From Actinomycetales bacterium (GTDB lineage Bacteria; Actinomycetota; Actinomycetes; Actinomycetales; Cellulomonadaceae): a stretch of 12,936 nt of DNA. The notes below the pieces were generated by a model, which was not told where the DNA came from, made no database searches, and saw only the letters and a list, made by a program, of their open reading frames with translations. Positions 1 through 6,890 of the stretch are shown here, piece by piece. Where the stretch lies: NCBI GenBank assembly GCA_012514545.1, contig JAAZAC010000291.1, positions 1 to 12,936 on the forward strand, given 5' to 3'. The position numbers and the translations under genes are program-made. How positions within the stretch are numbered: position 1 is the stretch's first letter; each line of letters opens with the position of its first letter.

Positions 1-941
1 CGCAGGTCCGCGAGCGCGGTGGCGGCGCCCTCGAACGGGCGGCGGTCCACCGTGGCGTGCACGCCGAGGCGCCCCGCGAGCGCGAGCAGCTCGCGCCCGT
101 CCTCGCGCGTGTTGGCCTCCACCGAGCGCAGCTGCTTCTCGTGGAAGAGGTGGCGCCGGTAGTCGAGCGGCGGGATCTCGCTCAGGTGGATCCCGGCGAC
201 GGCGAGCGTGCCGCCGGGGCGCAGCGCCTCGAGCGCGGGCAGCACGAGCTCGCCCGCCGGAGCGAAGAGGATCGCGGAGTCGAGCGGCTCGGGCGGCGCC
301 TCCGCGGCGCCCTGCGCGGAGTGGCAGCCGAGGCGCAGGGCGAGCTCGCGCGCCTCGGCGGCCCGGGTCATGACGTGCACGCGCGCACCCTGCGCGAGCG
401 CGACCTGCGCGGTCAGGTGCGCGGAGCCGCCGAAGCCGTACAGACCCAGCACGCCGCCGTCGGGCACCTCGGCGCGGCGCAGCGCGCGGTAGCCGATGAT
501 GCCCGCGCACAGCAGGGGCGCGGCCTCGACCGGGTCGAGGTCCGCCGGCCACGGGTACGCCCACGCGGCGGGCACGGTGAGCAGGTCGGCGTAGCCGCCG
601 TCGGCCTCCCAGCCGGTGTACTCCGAGCGCCGGCACAGGTTCTCCCGTCCCGCGCGGCAGTCGGCGCACTCCCCGCACGTGCGGCGCAGCCAGGCGACGC
701 CGACGAGGTCACCGGGGGCGAAGCCCGACCCGTCGGGCGCGTGCAGCACCTCACCGACGGCCTCGTGGCCGGGCACGACGCGCGGCCTGTGCGGCGGCAG
801 GTCGTGGTCGAGGACGTGCAGGTCGGTGCGGCAGACGCCGCAGGCCAGCACGCGGACCAGCAGCTCGTCGGGCCCCGGCTCGGGGTCGGGGCGCTGGACC
901 AGCTCGAGCCGGCCGGGGCCGGCGACCTCCCACGCGCGCAC
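1..941 (-). CDS. Zinc-dependent alcohol dehydrogenase (AdhA-like), C-terminus cut by window edge
   Basis: Cytoplasmic medium-chain dehydrogenase/reductase expected to oxidise alcohols or reduce aldehydes with NAD(P). The 313 residues visible contain the full zinc signature: catalytic-site CGVCRTD (C37), GHE (H59, E60) and a later Cys at 145, plus the four structural-zinc cysteines C89, C92, C95 and C103. The Rossmann motif is GLYGFGGSAH (167-175). This glycine motif and the overall layout resemble the actinobacterial AdhA-like branch (TIGR02822 type, usually about 340 residues), so roughly 25 residues should lie beyond base 1. I chose GTG 941-939 because the homology-like sequence begins right there (VRAWEVAGPG). 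The ATG at 950-948 is out of frame. No Shine-Dalgarno is visible; a -10-like GAGAAT ends six bases before the GTG, so the message may be leaderless. The gene is divergent from the YcaQ-like gene. The substrate cannot be read from the sequence. Confidence 0.93.
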   Translation of the reverse strand, partial: MRAWEVAGPGRLELVQRPDPEPGPDELLVRVLACGVCRTDLHVLDHDLPPHRPRVVPGHEAVGEVLHAPDGSGFAPGDLVGVAWLRRTCGECADCRAGRENLCRRSEYTGWEADGGYADLLTVPAAWAYPWPADLDPVEAAPLLCAGIIGYRALRRAEVPDGGVLGLYGFGGSAHLTAQVALAQGARVHVMTRAAEARELALRLGCHSAQGAAEAPPEPLDSAILFAPAGELVLPALEALRPGGTLAVAGIHLSEIPPLDYRRHLFHEKQLRSVEANTREDGRELLALAGRLGVHATVDRRPFEGAATALADL

Positions 942-947
942 GGTCCC

Positions 948-953
948 ATTCTC
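948..953 (-). promoter_or_regulatory. Possible -10 element of a leaderless alcohol dehydrogenase transcript
   Basis: Read on the minus strand this is GAGAAT, ending six bases before the GTG start. It matches the actinobacterial TANNNT consensus only at positions 2 and 6, and no clear -35 lies 17 bases upstream. The absence of a Shine-Dalgarno and the spacing are the main reasons to suggest it. Confidence 0.3.
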
Positions 954-983
954 GTCACCGGACGCCCGCCGCGGCGCGGTGAC
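954..983. promoter_or_regulatory. Dyad in the divergent alcohol dehydrogenase / YcaQ-like promoter region
   Basis: GTCACCG (954-960) is matched exactly by its reverse complement CGGTGAC (977-983), and the 16-base spacer holds a further perfect palindrome CGCCGCGGCG (967-976). It lies between the two divergent starts and directly behind the putative dehydrogenase -10, where a repressor or activator would bind. No regulator is encoded next to it. In DNA this GC-rich some dyads occur by chance. Confidence 0.35.
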
Positions 984-1033
984 CGAGGGGCGACCGTTTG
1001 ACCCGACGCGCGGCGGTCGGTGAGGCTCGCCGG

Positions 1034-2116
1034 ATGGAGCTCGACCCCGCAGACGCCCGACGCATCGCGGTCCGCGCCCAGCTCCTCACCGCGGACCGCC
1101 CGACCGACCTCGTCGACACCGTGCGGCGGCTGACCATGCTGCAGCTCGACCCGACGGCGGCGATCGCCCCGAGCGCGGACCTCGTCGCGTGGAGCCGGCT
1201 CGGCTCCGCCTACCGGCCCGAGCACCTGACGGCGGCCCTGGCGGAGCGACGGCTGTTCGAGCTCGGGGCGGTGGTGCGGCCGATGAGCGACCTCGGCCTG
1301 TACCTGGCGGTGCGGCCGCGCCCGCCCGAGGAGAGCGGGGCGTCGGCGTGGGTGGCGGCCAACGACGCCTTCCGCCGGGACGTCCTGGCCCGGCTGCGCG
1401 ACGCCGGCCCGCTCCCCTCGCGCGAGATCCCGGACACCGCGCAGGTCCCGTGGACCTCGACGGGCTGGACGCACGAGAAGAACGTCACGCGGATGCTCGA
1501 GATCCTCGCGGTGCGCGGCGAGGTCGCGATCTCGGGGCGGGTCGGCCGCGAGCGCCTGTGGGACCTGCCCGAGCGGGTCTACCCGGCCGACGTCGCCGTG
1601 CCGGACGAGGCGGAGGCCGCGCGGCGGCGTGACGAGCGGCGCCTCTCGGCGCTCGGCATCGCGCGGGACGCGAAGGTGGGGATGCCGGTGGAGCCGGTGA
1701 CCGTGGGCGAGGCGGGCGAGCCCGCGACCGTCGCCGGCGTGCCCGGCCGGTGGCGGGTGGACCCCGCCGCGCTCGCGGCGCTCGACGAGCCCTTCGGTGC
1801 CCGGGCGGCGCTGCTGTCGCCGTTCGACCGGCTCGTGCACGACCGGGTGCGCGCGGAGCTGCTCTTCGGGTTCGAGTACGTGCTGGAGATGTACAAGCCC
1901 GCGGCGCAGCGGCGCTGGGGCTACTTCGCGCTGCCGGTGCTGCACGGGGACCGGCTGGTCGGCAAGCTCGACGCGCGGGCCGATCGGAAGGCCGGGGTCC
2001 TGCGGGTGCACGCCGTGCACGAGGACGTGCCCTGGACCTCCGACGTGCGCGACGCCGTCGACGCCGAGATCGCCGCGCTCGCCGACTGGCTCGGCGTGAC
2101 CGTCGTCCGCGACTAG
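1034..2116 (+). CDS. YcaQ/AlkZ-family winged-helix DNA glycosylase-like protein
   Basis: A 360-residue member of the HTH_42 family (PF06224), whose studied members YcaQ (E. coli) and AlkZ (Streptomyces) excise alkylated or crosslinked bases. The family's catalytic QxD/QxQ motif is present as QLD (Q37, D39) in the run LTMLQLD, followed by a region like the YcaQ consensus (ADLVAWSRLG). A winged-helix section around 110-190 precedes the C-terminal signature LLSPFDRLVHDR, FGFEY, RRWGYFALPVLHGD and VGKLDARAD. I start at ATG 1034 because GAGG at 1022-1025 is a Shine-Dalgarno eight bases upstream; an in-frame TTG at 998 would add 12 residues with no support. The QxD form points to the crosslink-type (YcaQ/AlkX) branch more than the AlkZ (QxQ) branch. 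The actual lesion is inference. No antibiotic biosynthesis genes adjoin it, so a general housekeeping repair role is more likely than self-resistance. Confidence 0.88.
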   Translation: MELDPADARRIAVRAQLLTADRPTDLVDTVRRLTMLQLDPTAAIAPSADLVAWSRLGSAYRPEHLTAALAERRLFELGAVVRPMSDLGLYLAVRPRPPEESGASAWVAANDAFRRDVLARLRDAGPLPSREIPDTAQVPWTSTGWTHEKNVTRMLEILAVRGEVAISGRVGRERLWDLPERVYPADVAVPDEAEAARRRDERRLSALGIARDAKVGMPVEPVTVGEAGEPATVAGVPGRWRVDPAALAALDEPFGARAALLSPFDRLVHDRVRAELLFGFEYVLEMYKPAAQRRWGYFALPVLHGDRLVGKLDARADRKAGVLRVHAVHEDVPWTSDVRDAVDAEIAALADWLGVTVVRD

Positions 2117-2125
2117 GCGCGGCAC

Positions 2126-2144
2126 CGCCGGCCCCGGCCCGGCG
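2126..2144. terminator. Weak bidirectional hairpin between convergent genes
   Basis: CGCCGG at 2126-2131 pairs with CCGGCG at 2139-2144 around a seven-base loop. It fills the 28-base gap between the YcaQ-like gene stop and the acylphosphatase stop. There is no U-tract and the arms are short, so it is only a candidate. Confidence 0.3.
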
Positions 2145-2414
2145 TCAGCCCCGGACGCGGAACCCCCACTCGCCCTCCGGGGGCTCCTCGCGGACGTCGA
2201 CGCCGTCCACCCGCGCCCCGGACGGGCCGCGCCGCGCCCACGCGACCAGGCGACCGACGGCGTCGTCGTCGCCCTCCGCGACGATCTCGACCTCCCCGGT
2301 CGGCAGGTTGCGCACCCAGCCCGCCACGCCGAGCCGTCCCGCCTCGCGCACGCACGACCACCGGAACCCGACGCCCTGCACGGCGCCGCGCACCACCACC
2401 CGCCGCCGGATCAC
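2145..2414 (-). CDS. acyP: Acylphosphatase
   Basis: A small cytoplasmic enzyme that hydrolyses the carboxyl-phosphate bond of acylphosphates. The 89 residues match the usual family length of about 90. The first signature is complete as GAVQGVGFR (10-18), giving the phosphate-binding Arg18, and the second appears as GWVRNLPTGEVEI (32-44), giving the catalytic Asn36. The C-terminus GFRVRG is also typical. I start at GTG 2414-2412, since the protein begins with the usual first beta strand (IRRRVVVRG). Extending further upstream would add an untypical tail. A Shine-Dalgarno is not evident; a weak -10-like CACACT ends six bases upstream. The gene is convergent with the YcaQ-like gene and divergent from the DUF4396 gene, so it is probably a single-gene transcript. 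Confidence 0.95.
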   Translation of the reverse strand: MIRRRVVVRGAVQGVGFRWSCVREAGRLGVAGWVRNLPTGEVEIVAEGDDDAVGRLVAWARRGPSGARVDGVDVREEPPEGEWGFRVRG

Positions 2415-2514
2415 GGCCCCAGTGTGCGCCCGCCGCGCGCCCCGGGGCAGGGGGCCGTGAATAAACGCGCACCCGCGCGGCGTTGCGCACAGCACGCGGA
2501 CGGAAGGGGGCGCG

Positions 2515-3087
2515 ATGGACACGACGACAGACGCGGCGATGGACGCGGCGGCCAGCCGCCGGCTCGGCCTCGCGGCGACCCTGCACTGCCTGACCGGCTG
2601 CGCGATCGGCGAGGTGCTGGGCATGGTCGTCGGCACCGCCGCCGGCTGGAGCGACCTCGCGACTGTCGTCCTGTCCGTGGCGCTGGCGTTCTTCTTCGGC
2701 TACCTGCTGACGGTCTCCCCGCTGCTTCGGCAGGGCCTGGGGCTGCGCCGCGCGGCCCGGATCGCGCTCGCCGCGGACACGGCGTCGATCGCGGTCATGG
2801 AGGTCGTCGACAACGGCGTGATGCTCGCGGTCCCGGGCGCGATGGGCGCCGGCCTGGCGAACGGGGTCTTCTGGGCCTCGCTCGCGTTCTCGCTCGCCGT
2901 CGCGTTCGCCGTGACCTGGCCCGTGAACGTCTGGCTGATCCGGCGCGGGCGGGGGCACGCCGTCGTCCACGGGCACCACGGCGGCCACGGGGCCGACGCC
3001 GACGCCGCGCACGTCCCCTCACCCGACGCCGTCCCCCACCACGCCGTCCCCCACCACGCCGCCCACGACCACGGGGGCCGCCCGTGA
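2515..3087 (+). CDS. DUF4396 membrane protein with histidine-rich C-terminal tail
   Basis: A 190-residue protein whose first half matches the uncharacterised DUF4396 family (PF14342), with the conserved HCLTGCAIGEVLGM stretch (24-37) giving His24, Cys25 and Cys29. Hydrophobic segments at about 25-43, 49-69, 83-105 and 113-142 suggest a small integral membrane protein. Residues 148-186 carry 12 histidines, including two exact AVPHH units (172-181), which looks like a soluble metal-binding tail. The function of the family is not known. His/Cys in the first helix plus this tail suggest handling of a transition metal, but that is inference. GGAAGGGGG at 2502-2510 is a strong Shine-Dalgarno just before ATG 2515. 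The stop overlaps the next gene's start as GTGA, so the two are co-transcribed and translationally coupled. An AT-containing patch at 2458-2465 could be part of its promoter. Confidence 0.85.
   Translation: MDTTTDAAMDAAASRRLGLAATLHCLTGCAIGEVLGMVVGTAAGWSDLATVVLSVALAFFFGYLLTVSPLLRQGLGLRRAARIALAADTASIAVMEVVDNGVMLAVPGAMGAGLANGVFWASLAFSLAVAFAVTWPVNVWLIRRGRGHAVVHGHHGGHGADADAAHVPSPDAVPHHAVPHHAAHDHGGRP
3028..3057 (+). repeat. Two tandem 15-bp repeats encoding AVPHH twice
   Basis: The 15-base unit GCCGTCCCCCACCAC occurs twice back to back (3028-3042, 3043-3057), in frame, and is followed by a degenerate third unit (GCC GCC CAC GAC CAC). Identity at the base level points to recent slippage duplication in the histidine-rich tail of the DUF4396 protein. 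Confidence 0.85.
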
Positions 3088-4994
3088 GCTGGGGCGACTG
3101 GCGGGGCCGGGCCAAGGGCGAGCGCGTCGCCCTCGTCGCGCAGGTCTCCGCGCCGCTGCGGCGCTTCCTCGGCACGGAGGCCGCGGGCGCGACGCTCCTG
3201 CTCGGCGCGACCCTCGTCGCGCTCGCATGGGCGAACTCGCCGTGGTCCGGCGCCTACGAGGCCCTGCTGTCCACGCCCGTGGCGATCAGCGCCGGCGACG
3301 AGCAGCTGGCGATGGACGTCCACCACTGGGTGAACGAGGGCCTCATGACGGTGTTCTTCTTCGTCATCGGGCTCGAGGTCCGGCGCGAGCTGGCGCTCGG
3401 CGAGCTCACCGACCGGCGCCGCGTCGTCGTGCCGCTCGTCGCGGGCGTGGCCGGCCTGCTCGTCCCCGCGGCGATCTTCCTCGCCGTCACCGCGGGCACC
3501 CCGGCGGCCGCCGGCTGGGGCGTGGTCATCGGCACGGACACGGCGTTCCTGCTCGGCGCGCTCGCCGTCGTCGGGCCGCGGCTGTCCACCCAGCTCCGGC
3601 TCTTCCTCCTCACGATGACGGTCGCCGACGACATCCTCGCCGTCACCGTCATCGGGGTGGCCTACGCGGACGACCTGCACGTCCCCTCGCTCGTGGTCGC
3701 GGCGGCGTGCGTGCTCGCGCTCGTCGCGCTCGACCGGGCGGGCGTGTGGCAGGCGTCGCCGTACGTGCTCGTCGTCGTGGTGCTGTGGCTGTCGACGCTG
3801 CGCTCGGGCCTGCACGCGTCGATCGCGGGCATGCTCGCCGGGCTCCTCGTGCCCGCGCCCGCCGCGCGGCGCGAGCTCGTCGAGGACGCCGCCCGGGCCG
3901 CCAAGGCGTTCCGCCAGTCGCCGCTGCCGAGCGTCGGCCGGACGGCGCAGCGCGGCATCGTGCGCGCGGTCTCCGTCAACGAGCGCCTCCAGGCGGTGCT
4001 GCACCCGTGGACGAGCTGGGTGATCGTCCCGCTGTTCGCCCTCGTCAACGCGGGCGTCGACCTGCGCGGCGGGGTGCTCGGCGCGGCCCTGCGCTCGCCC
4101 GTGACGTGGGGCGTGGTGCTCGGCCTCGTCGTCGGCAAGCTCGTGGGGATCTCGGCCGGCACGTTCGGTGCGGTCCGGCTCGGCTGGGGGCGGCTGCCGC
4201 AGGGCGTCGGGCCGGGCCAGGTCGTCGGCGGGGCCGCCCTGTCGGGCATCGGGTTCACGGTCTCCCTGCTCATCGCCGAGCTCGCCTTCGGGCGCGGCCC
4301 CCTGCGGGACGAGGCGACGGTCGGCGTGCTGCTCGCCGCGGTGCTCGCGACGGCGCTCGGCTGGGTGGTGTTCCGCGTCGCCGCCCGGCGGTTCGGCGAG
4401 CGCAGCGCCGAGCTGCCACGCACGCTCGCGGTCCCGGTCGACCCCGAGCGGGACCACGTGCTCGGCCCACCGGACGCCCCGCTCACGGTCGTCGAGTACC
4501 TCGACGTCGAGTGCCCCTTCTGCGCCAAGCTCACCGGGGTGGCGGCCGCGCTGCGCCAGCGGTTCGGGGACGACCTGCGCTACGTCGTCCGGCACCTGCC
4601 CCTGCCCGACGTGCACCCGCACGCCGAGGACGCGGCGATGGCGCTCGAGGCCGCCGCCGCGCAGGGGCGCTTCTGGGAGATGCTCGGGCGGCTCTTCGCC
4701 CACCAGGACCGCCTCGAGCGCGACCACCTGGTCGAGCACGCGGCCGAGCTCGGCCTCGACGTCGACAGGTTCGTCGCCGACCTCGCCGACGAGTCCGCAC
4801 GAGCCCGGATCCGCGAGGACGTCGCGGGCGCGGAGGCGAGCGGCGCACGGGGCACCCCGACGTTCTTCCTCAACGGACGCCGGCACGTCGGTCCGTACGA
4901 CGCGGCGACGCTCATCGCGCGGCTCGAGGACCTGCGCGCGGGCCGGCCCGAGCCCGTGCCGCTCGCCGAGCTGACGGCGGAGCCGACGTCCTAG
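3084..4994 (+). CDS. nhaA: NhaA sodium/proton antiporter fused to a DsbA-like thioredoxin domain
   Basis: A 636-residue two-domain protein. Residues 20-435 form a full NhaA antiporter of the inner membrane, exchanging sodium for protons. The key family residues are present: the TD pair at 151-152 (GTDTAFLLGAL), the adjacent aspartates D182-D183 (TVADDILAVTVI), the GK lysine K352 and the GIGFTVSLLIAELAFG helix (388-403). Residues 455-620 form a DsbA/thioredoxin-fold domain with the active-site CPFC (477-480) and cis-proline motif GTPTFF (590-595). E. coli NhaA has about 390 residues, so the C-terminal domain is additional; such fusions are, as I recall, known in actinobacteria. Start GTG 3084 overlaps the upstream stop by four bases (GTGA). 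Both termini of E. coli NhaA are cytoplasmic, which would put the CPFC domain in the cytosol if topology is kept. The reading frame is uninterrupted across the junction, with no sign of a frameshift. Confidence 0.93.
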   Translation: MSWGDWRGRAKGERVALVAQVSAPLRRFLGTEAAGATLLLGATLVALAWANSPWSGAYEALLSTPVAISAGDEQLAMDVHHWVNEGLMTVFFFVIGLEVRRELALGELTDRRRVVVPLVAGVAGLLVPAAIFLAVTAGTPAAAGWGVVIGTDTAFLLGALAVVGPRLSTQLRLFLLTMTVADDILAVTVIGVAYADDLHVPSLVVAAACVLALVALDRAGVWQASPYVLVVVVLWLSTLRSGLHASIAGMLAGLLVPAPAARRELVEDAARAAKAFRQSPLPSVGRTAQRGIVRAVSVNERLQAVLHPWTSWVIVPLFALVNAGVDLRGGVLGAALRSPVTWGVVLGLVVGKLVGISAGTFGAVRLGWGRLPQGVGPGQVVGGAALSGIGFTVSLLIAELAFGRGPLRDEATVGVLLAAVLATALGWVVFRVAARRFGERSAELPRTLAVPVDPERDHVLGPPDAPLTVVEYLDVECPFCAKLTGVAAALRQRFGDDLRYVVRHLPLPDVHPHAEDAAMALEAAAAQGRFWEMLGRLFAHQDRLERDHLVEHAAELGLDVDRFVADLADESARARIREDVAGAEASGARGTPTFFLNGRRHVGPYDAATLIARLEDLRAGRPEPVPLAELTAEPTS

Positions 4995-5689
4995 ACCTGG
5001 CGGCCCGCGCCGCCGGGCACGACGAGCCCGGACTCGTACGCGGCGACCACGAGGGCGGCGCGATGGGTCACGCCGAGCTTGCGCAGCAGGGCGTGGACGT
5101 GCGACTTCACGGTCGCCGTCGTGACGTCCAGCTCGGCGGCGACGTCCGCGTTCGACGCCCCACGGGCCACGGCACGCAGCACGTCCACCTCGCGCGGGGT
5201 GAGGGCGTCGACGGCGGCGCGCAGCCCGGCGTCGGACGCGGGCGCCGCGCGCAGCCCGGCCCGCCACTGACGCACGACGAGCGGCGTGATGGCCGGGTCG
5301 AGCAGGCTGCCGCCGCGCCCCACGGTGCGCACGCACGCGACGAGCGTGCCGGGGTCGGTGTCCTTGAGCAGGAACGCGTCGGCGCCCGCGGCGAGCGCGC
5401 CCGTGACGTACTCCTCGTCGTCGAACGTCGTCAGGACGGCGACCCGGACGTCGGCGAGCGCGGGGTCCGTCCGGATCCGCCGGGTGGCCTCGACGCCGTC
5501 GAGGCGTGGCATCCGGATGTCCATGAGCACGACGTCGGGCCGCAGCGCGGCCGCCTGCGCCACGGCCGCCTCGCCGTCGCCCGCCTCGCCCACGGTCACC
5601 ACGTCGGGCTCGTGGTCGAGGATCATCCGCAGCCCGACGCGGATCATCGCCTGGTCGTCCGCGATGACGACGCGCGTGGTCTCACCCAT
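4991..5689 (-). CDS. NarL/LuxR-family response regulator
   Basis: A 232-residue cytoplasmic DNA-binding regulator, the partner of the kinase immediately upstream. The receiver domain (5-120) has the acidic pair D11-D12, phosphoacceptor D57 in LMDIRMP, the conserved Thr around 87-88 and Lys109 (LLKDT). A linker leads to a GerE/LuxR helix-turn-helix (about 162-222) beginning LTPREVDVLRAVARG and containing TVKSHVHALLRKLGV. All switch residues are intact. ATG 5689-5687 lies inside the end of the kinase gene (ATGGGTGA, eight-base overlap), so translation is coupled. Its stop is the minus-strand TAG of a CTAG whose other strand is the NhaA stop, so no terminator fits between them. Targets are unknown; the dyad-rich promoter region of its own operon and of the divergent VanY-like gene is the obvious candidate. 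Confidence 0.95.
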   Translation of the reverse strand: MGETTRVVIADDQAMIRVGLRMILDHEPDVVTVGEAGDGEAAVAQAAALRPDVVLMDIRMPRLDGVEATRRIRTDPALADVRVAVLTTFDDEEYVTGALAAGADAFLLKDTDPGTLVACVRTVGRGGSLLDPAITPLVVRQWRAGLRAAPASDAGLRAAVDALTPREVDVLRAVARGASNADVAAELDVTTATVKSHVHALLRKLGVTHRAALVVAAYESGLVVPGGAGRQV

Positions 5690-6890
5690 CGATCGGCACC
5701 TCCAGCCGCACCCGCCAGGCGCCGCCCGCCACCGGCCCGGCCTCGAGCGTCCCGCCGCACGCGGCGGCGCGCTCGCGCATGTGCACGAGCCCGTTGCCGC
5801 GCCGCGCCCGCGTCCCGGCGGGCGGCGCGGCGGGGCCGGGGTCGACGACCTCGAGCACGAGGCGCTCCCCCACCACCTCGCACGACACCCGCGCCCGGTG
5901 CGCGAGCGAGTGCGAGACCACGTTCGTCAGGGCCTCCTGCGCCACGCGCACGACGGCGAGCCCCACCGCCGGCGAGCACGCCGGCCAGGCCCCGGGCAGG
6001 CGCGCGTCGAGGTCGAGCCCCGCGCCGCGCATCCGCTCGACGACCGCGCCGAGGTCCACGAGCGTCGACGTCGGCGCCAGCGGCGCGGCGTCCTCCCGCA
6101 GCACGCGGACCATCGAGCGCATCGCGTCCAGCGCCTCCCGCCCCTCGGGAGCGATCCACGCCATGGCGTCCCGGTAGACGCCGACGTCGTCCCCGCCGAC
6201 GCGCTGCACCGCCTGCGCGCGCACGACGATCGCGCTGACGTGGTGGGCGACGACGTCGTGCAGGTCGCGCGCGATGCGCACCCGCTCGGACTGCACGGCC
6301 TCCCGCGCGCGCACCTCGGCGAGCTCCTCGAGCTCGCGGTTGCGCTCGGCCAGCGACGCGAGGGTCTCGTCGAGCCGCCCCAGCGCGGCCCCGAGCACCG
6401 AGGCCGCGACGACGAGCGCGACGAGCAGCAGCAGCTCGTTGACGCTCCAGCCCGGGCTGTCCGTCTCGCCCGCGAGCCAGGAGAGGAGCGGCCGCCACGA
6501 GCCCCACACGACCCACAGCGCGCCGGCGGAGGCCAGCGGCGCGACGGCGACGGCCGGCAGCGCCCGCGCGCGCGTCGCGACGAAGGCCGCGGCGAGCAGC
6601 GGCAGCAGGTGGAACGCCGACTGCAGGCCCGCCGGCACCCACCAGGCGTAGGCCATCGGGTAGCCGGCCGCGGTCACCCAGAACGCCGCGCCCGGCGCCC
6701 GGCGGCGCAGCGCGAGCGGCACGGCGAGCCAGAGCCCCGCGATCCAGTACGACTCGATCCACTGGGGGCGCCAGTAGTCCCACCGGCTCGCGATCGTCAC
6801 CGCCGCGAGCCACGCGACGACGACGAGGACCGCGGTCGCGACGTCGGACCGCCACGCGGGACGGGCCGGCAGGGCGGTCGCGGGTGCCAC
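5682..6890 (-). CDS. DesK-like sensor histidine kinase
   Basis: A 402-residue membrane sensor of the HisKA_3/HATPase_c (NarL-partner) class. Five or six hydrophobic segments fall between residues 17 and 170, with very little extracytoplasmic sequence, so it probably senses something in or at the membrane. A coiled linker (170-200) leads to the phosphoacceptor box IARDLHDVVAHHVSAIVV with His211. The ATPase part has the N-box QEALTNVVSHS (318-328), a G1-like VDPGP (349-353) and a G2-like GNGLVHMRERA (365-375) followed by ACGG. DPG in place of the usual DDG or DNG, and S in place of the usual basic or alanine residue in the N-box, are slightly unusual. I start at GTG 6890-6888, which begins the membrane domain; it has no Shine-Dalgarno, but TACCCT ends seven bases upstream, suggesting a leaderless message. 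It overlaps the regulator gene by eight bases. The ligand is unknown. Confidence 0.93.
   Translation of the reverse strand: MAPATALPARPAWRSDVATAVLVVVAWLAAVTIASRWDYWRPQWIESYWIAGLWLAVPLALRRRAPGAAFWVTAAGYPMAYAWWVPAGLQSAFHLLPLLAAAFVATRARALPAVAVAPLASAGALWVVWGSWRPLLSWLAGETDSPGWSVNELLLLVALVVAASVLGAALGRLDETLASLAERNRELEELAEVRAREAVQSERVRIARDLHDVVAHHVSAIVVRAQAVQRVGGDDVGVYRDAMAWIAPEGREALDAMRSMVRVLREDAAPLAPTSTLVDLGAVVERMRGAGLDLDARLPGAWPACSPAVGLAVVRVAQEALTNVVSHSLAHRARVSCEVVGERLVLEVVDPGPAAPPAGTRARRGNGLVHMRERAAACGGTLEAGPVAGGAWRVRLEVPIDG

Noticed and set aside
998..1033. Upstream TTG start for the YcaQ-like gene
   Set aside because: It would add 12 residues without a Shine-Dalgarno, while ATG 1034 has GAGG eight bases upstream and begins the conserved N-terminus. 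TTGACC here as a -35 also lacks a -10 partner.
2457..2465. AT-containing patch (GTGAATAAA) as the DUF4396 promoter -10
   Set aside because: It stands out in this GC-rich sequence but fits TANNNT poorly and has no -35, so I did not call it as a promoter.
413..5336. Very long open frames on the strand opposite to or out of frame with the recognised genes
   Set aside because: They are Arg/Ala/Pro/Gly-rich, have no family resemblance, and lie over well-supported genes. They come from the scarcity of stop codons in very GC-rich DNA.
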